Positions 61,916 through 64,000 of a DNA stretch of 64,000 nucleotides are shown here, in pieces (the first letter of the stretch is position 1; every line of letters starts with the position of its first letter). The position numbers were made by a program, and so were the translations under genes. The notes under the pieces were generated by a model that saw only the letters and a list, made by a program, of their open reading frames with translations, did not search any database and was not told the DNA's origin. The DNA comes from HXMU1420-2 sp017643305 (GTDB lineage: Bacteria > Pseudomonadota > Alphaproteobacteria > Rhodobacterales > Rhodobacteraceae), in NCBI GenBank assembly GCA_965217135.1, contig OZ244249.1:2790001-2854000 (forward strand), in the 5' to 3' direction.

Positions 61916-62233
61916 TCAGCGGTGCGGGTCGAGCTTTTCAAACGCGCTGGACAACCGCCCCCGCAGCGTCTTGGCCGCACCCTTCAACGCCGCCTGGATG
62001 TCAGCCGCGTCCGAATTGGCCGCTATAGGATCCATCCCGCGCGGCCGCGCCTCCATGGTGCAGCGGATATGCTCTGGGCCATGCTTGTCAGCGTTCTGAT
62101 CCTTCAGGTGCACTTCCACACGGGTCAGGCGATCTGCGAAAATCGCCAGCCCCGTGCGCACAGCGTTCTCTGACACTTCGATCACACGTTCGTCGCAGTG
62201 AATAAAATTGTCAGTGTTGACCTGAATTTGCAT
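61916..62233 (-). CDS. Short ribosome hibernation factor (HPF/RaiA family)
   Basis: A 105-residue protein of the S30AE/HPF family, binding idle ribosomes: beta strand IQVNTDNFIHCDERV, helix ENAVRTGLAIFADRLTRVEVHLKDQN and a second helix AADIQAALKGAAKTLRGRLSSAFEK. It lacks the C-terminal dimerisation domain of long HPF, so it is the short, YfiA/HPF-like type. ATG follows AAGGGGAAATGCC. It is divergent from the cold-shock gene. Confidence 0.85.
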   Translation of the reverse strand: MQIQVNTDNFIHCDERVIEVSENAVRTGLAIFADRLTRVEVHLKDQNADKHGPEHIRCTMEARPRGMDPIAANSDAADIQAALKGAAKTLRGRLSSAFEKLDPHR

Positions 62234-62471
62234 GGCATTTCCCCTTGTTGTCTTTGTTTGAGGATATGTACCGCATCCACGCGTTTCAACGTGACAGCAT
62301 GCAACGCGGCTAAAACACGGGAACATCTTGAAATTTCGCGCCCATGACACGATAATGTGGACTGCACGACAGACTGTTCTACCCGCCTTCTTTCCAAGCA
62401 GCCGGCCAGGACCCAAGGTTGCGCGAAAGCCGTCGCACGTTGCGAACGGCATATCACAAAGGAGACGCGGG

Positions 62472-62678
62472 ATGGCCACTGGCACCGTGAAATGGTTTAA
62501 TACTACAAAAGGTTACGGGTTTATTGCACCCGATGGCGGCGGCAAGGACGTGTTCGTCCATATCTCTGCCGTGGAACGCTCGGGTCTGACTGGGCTGGCC
62601 GACAACCAGAAGGTCGAGTTCGAGCTGCAGGCCGGACGTGACGGTCGGGAATCGGCGGTGGACCTGAAACTGCTCTGA
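62472..62678 (+). CDS. Cold-shock domain protein
   Basis: A 68-residue CspA-family OB-fold protein binding single-stranded RNA/DNA. RNP1 is KGYGFIAPD and RNP2 is VFVHISAV. It starts after AAAGGAGACGCGG. A terminator hairpin follows the stop codon, so the gene is monocistronic. Confidence 0.95.
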   Translation: MATGTVKWFNTTKGYGFIAPDGGGKDVFVHISAVERSGLTGLADNQKVEFELQAGRDGRESAVDLKLL

Positions 62679-62700
62679 GCGGTTTCACACCGGACTTCAA

Positions 62701-62726
62701 AGGGCGGGCCTTAGGCCTGCCCTTTT
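62701..62726 (+). terminator. Intrinsic terminator of the cold-shock gene
   Basis: AGGGCGGGCC and GGCCTGCCCT form a 10-bp stem (one G-U pair) with loop TTA, followed by TTTTT. It lies 23 bp after the stop codon. A textbook Rho-independent terminator. Confidence 0.9.
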
Positions 62727-62978
62727 TCGTTGGGGGCCGGGTTTGGGAATGGTGAGTTGAAACCCACCCTACGTGTGCCGGTCGCCGCAGGGGCCGAACG
62801 CAAACCGATCATCGAAACCAACATGAAGGAGGCTGGGGATAAAATGACAGGCAATCATAGCCCCATGAACGGGCGATAAAGCTGTAACTATAACTTTTGC
62901 CAAAACAGGTGTCGGAGCGGCCAACTTCTATTGAGAGTTCACATCTTACTAGGGGGTCTCAGTATGAAAGCGTCGTAA

Positions 62979-63917
62979 TCAATTCTCCGCAGAGGGCCCC
63001 CCTATCGCCCCCTCAAACTCCCGCCATTCCCGCGCCGACAGCCCCGAGGTCTCCTGCGTCACCTGTTCTCCTGCCAACATGCGTCGCAGGCATTCGATCA
63101 TCTGCGCGCTCAATGTCACCGCGCCCAGGCGATAATCTTCAAACGCCTTATACGCGAATGGAACCCAATCCGCCACAACCTTACACATAGCTTCGGCATA
63201 GACCCGGATTTCATACTGCGCATGCGCATCTGCTCGCAGGCGCAGGAAATGGAAAAGGTTGTGCAGATCCACCTTCCAGTACCATTGCGTGTAGATGTTG
63301 GCGGGCAGGTTCATGCGCGCCAGTTCCCGGGCCAGCCCGGCCTGTTGCGTACCATCGGGGCCATCCTGCGAGATCATCGCTTCGTAATTGTCATAGGCCC
63401 GCGTGCTGTCGGATTTCAGGATCTCCAGCACCCGCGCGGCCTCTTCCCCCTCCAGCACATCACCCCGTCCCTGGTTGTTGATCACTGACTGCGCGGCCAG
63501 ATCATCCGGCGCGGGGATGTAAAACTCGCGGTCCAGGATGGAATAGCGGGCGGAATATTCGTTCACGTTGGCGGTGCGATGTCGGATCCACTGGCGCGCC
63601 ACGAAAACCGGCAGTTTCACATGCAGCTTGATTTCGCACATCTCGAACGGCGTAGAATGCCAGTGGCGCATCAGATAGCGGATCAGCCCTTCGTCGTTCT
63701 GAACGGATTTGGTGCCCTTGCCATAGCTCACCCGCGCGGCTTGGCAGATGGCGGCGTCGTCGCCCATATAATCGATGACGCGGATGAAACCGTGGTCCAG
63801 AACGGAATGCGCGGTGTAGAGATGCGCTTCCATGCCCGGCACTGTTGCGCGCAAGGTTTCGCGCGCCGTGCTGCGCAGTTGGGTGATTTCATCGAGCTGG
63901 TCTTGAGTGAGCGGCAT
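62979..63917 (-). CDS. thyX: FAD-dependent thymidylate synthase
   Basis: A 312-residue flavin-dependent thymidylate synthase, making dTMP from dUMP without consuming tetrahydrofolate by oxidation. The ThyX signature RHR-x7-S is present as RHRTANVNEYSARYS. Other conserved elements: HWHSTPFEMCEIKLHVKLPV and NLFHFLRLRADAHAQYEIR. Start chosen at the ATG giving the normal N-terminus; a longer frame to 63974 is open but lacks a good ribosome site. Confidence 0.95.
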   Translation of the reverse strand: MPLTQDQLDEITQLRSTARETLRATVPGMEAHLYTAHSVLDHGFIRVIDYMGDDAAICQAARVSYGKGTKSVQNDEGLIRYLMRHWHSTPFEMCEIKLHVKLPVFVARQWIRHRTANVNEYSARYSILDREFYIPAPDDLAAQSVINNQGRGDVLEGEEAARVLEILKSDSTRAYDNYEAMISQDGPDGTQQAGLARELARMNLPANIYTQWYWKVDLHNLFHFLRLRADAHAQYEIRVYAEAMCKVVADWVPFAYKAFEDYRLGAVTLSAQMIECLRRMLAGEQVTQETSGLSAREWREFEGAIGGPSAEN

Positions 63918-64000
63918 ATGTGCGGGTCCCCGATGGATAGAATCTGTTGAGAGCCCCACTATATCTTGAGGCACGTGCCCCGCAAACCGCCATATCGGGG

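Noticed and set aside
62820..62877. A tiny frame after AAGGAGG (about 11 codons, starting ATGACAGGC)
   Set aside because: A good ribosome site but the peptide is very short and has no recognisable leader features.
1..64000. CRISPR arrays, intact insertion sequences, rRNA genes
   Set aside because: No regularly spaced repeats, transposase genes or rRNA sequence were seen.

Overview
The window is a high-G+C alphaproteobacterial chromosome segment, most likely from the Roseobacter group (Rhodobacteraceae). The support is the class I fructose-bisphosphate aldolase next to pgk, a pyruvate dehydrogenase operon whose E1-beta carries its own lipoyl domain, ThyX, short intergenic palindromes of a kind seen in Rhodobacteraceae, and the remains of a Rhodobacterales-type gene transfer agent (GTA) beside cysE. 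The species is not determined.

Layout. 1-7618: central carbon metabolism (end of pgk, a secreted Sel1-repeat protein, fba, an FtsB-like protein, pdhA-pdhB-pdhC). 7619-13787: cysE, a DksA-like protein, a collapsed GTA locus in which a portal-protein start is fused to the end of the large tail/host-specificity protein, a flavoprotein and a TPM-domain membrane protein. 14325-23296: an AGAT-like amidinotransferase, an SLC13 permease, a DMT exporter, a YmdB-like phosphoesterase, a fasciclin protein, 5-formyl-THF cyclo-ligase, MgtE and guanine deaminase. 23304-33248: an uncharacterised catabolic locus. Six tightly overlapping minus-strand genes (SnoaL-like, HyuB, HyuA, isochorismatase-fold, isocitrate-lyase/PEP-mutase family, flavoprotein) diverge from a LeuC-like/LeuD-like hydratase pair and an SDR. 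33357-42339: pirin, serine hydrolase, TetR, lipoprotein, homoserine dehydrogenase, GlpX, two c-type cytochromes, RecJ and tRNA-Glu. 43583-60468: a myo-inositol locus. 60469-64000: decayed genes, a small ORF, a hibernation factor, a cold-shock protein and ThyX.

How the genes work together. The inositol locus encodes an ABC importer and a route inositol -> inosose (IolG) -> diketone (IolE) -> 5-deoxyglucuronate (IolD) -> 5-dehydro-2-deoxygluconate (IolB) -> phosphate ester (IolC) -> malonate semialdehyde + DHAP (aldolase). Only the final semialdehyde dehydrogenase is missing. A LacI-family gene closes the locus, and the same perfect 16-bp palindrome precedes iolG and sits between the divergent iolC and second Gfo/Idh gene, so a single regulon is likely. 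Extra parts are a phytanoyl-CoA-dioxygenase-family enzyme between iolE and iolB, a second IolB paralogue, three Gfo/Idh dehydrogenases, and relics of an SDR and an inositol-monophosphatase-like gene.

Most interesting: the hydantoinase/isopropylmalate-dehydratase-like locus, which resembles a ring-opening, hydration and C-C cleavage pathway of unknown substrate and includes an isochorismatase-fold protein lacking the usual cysteine; and the in-frame chimeric GTA relic.
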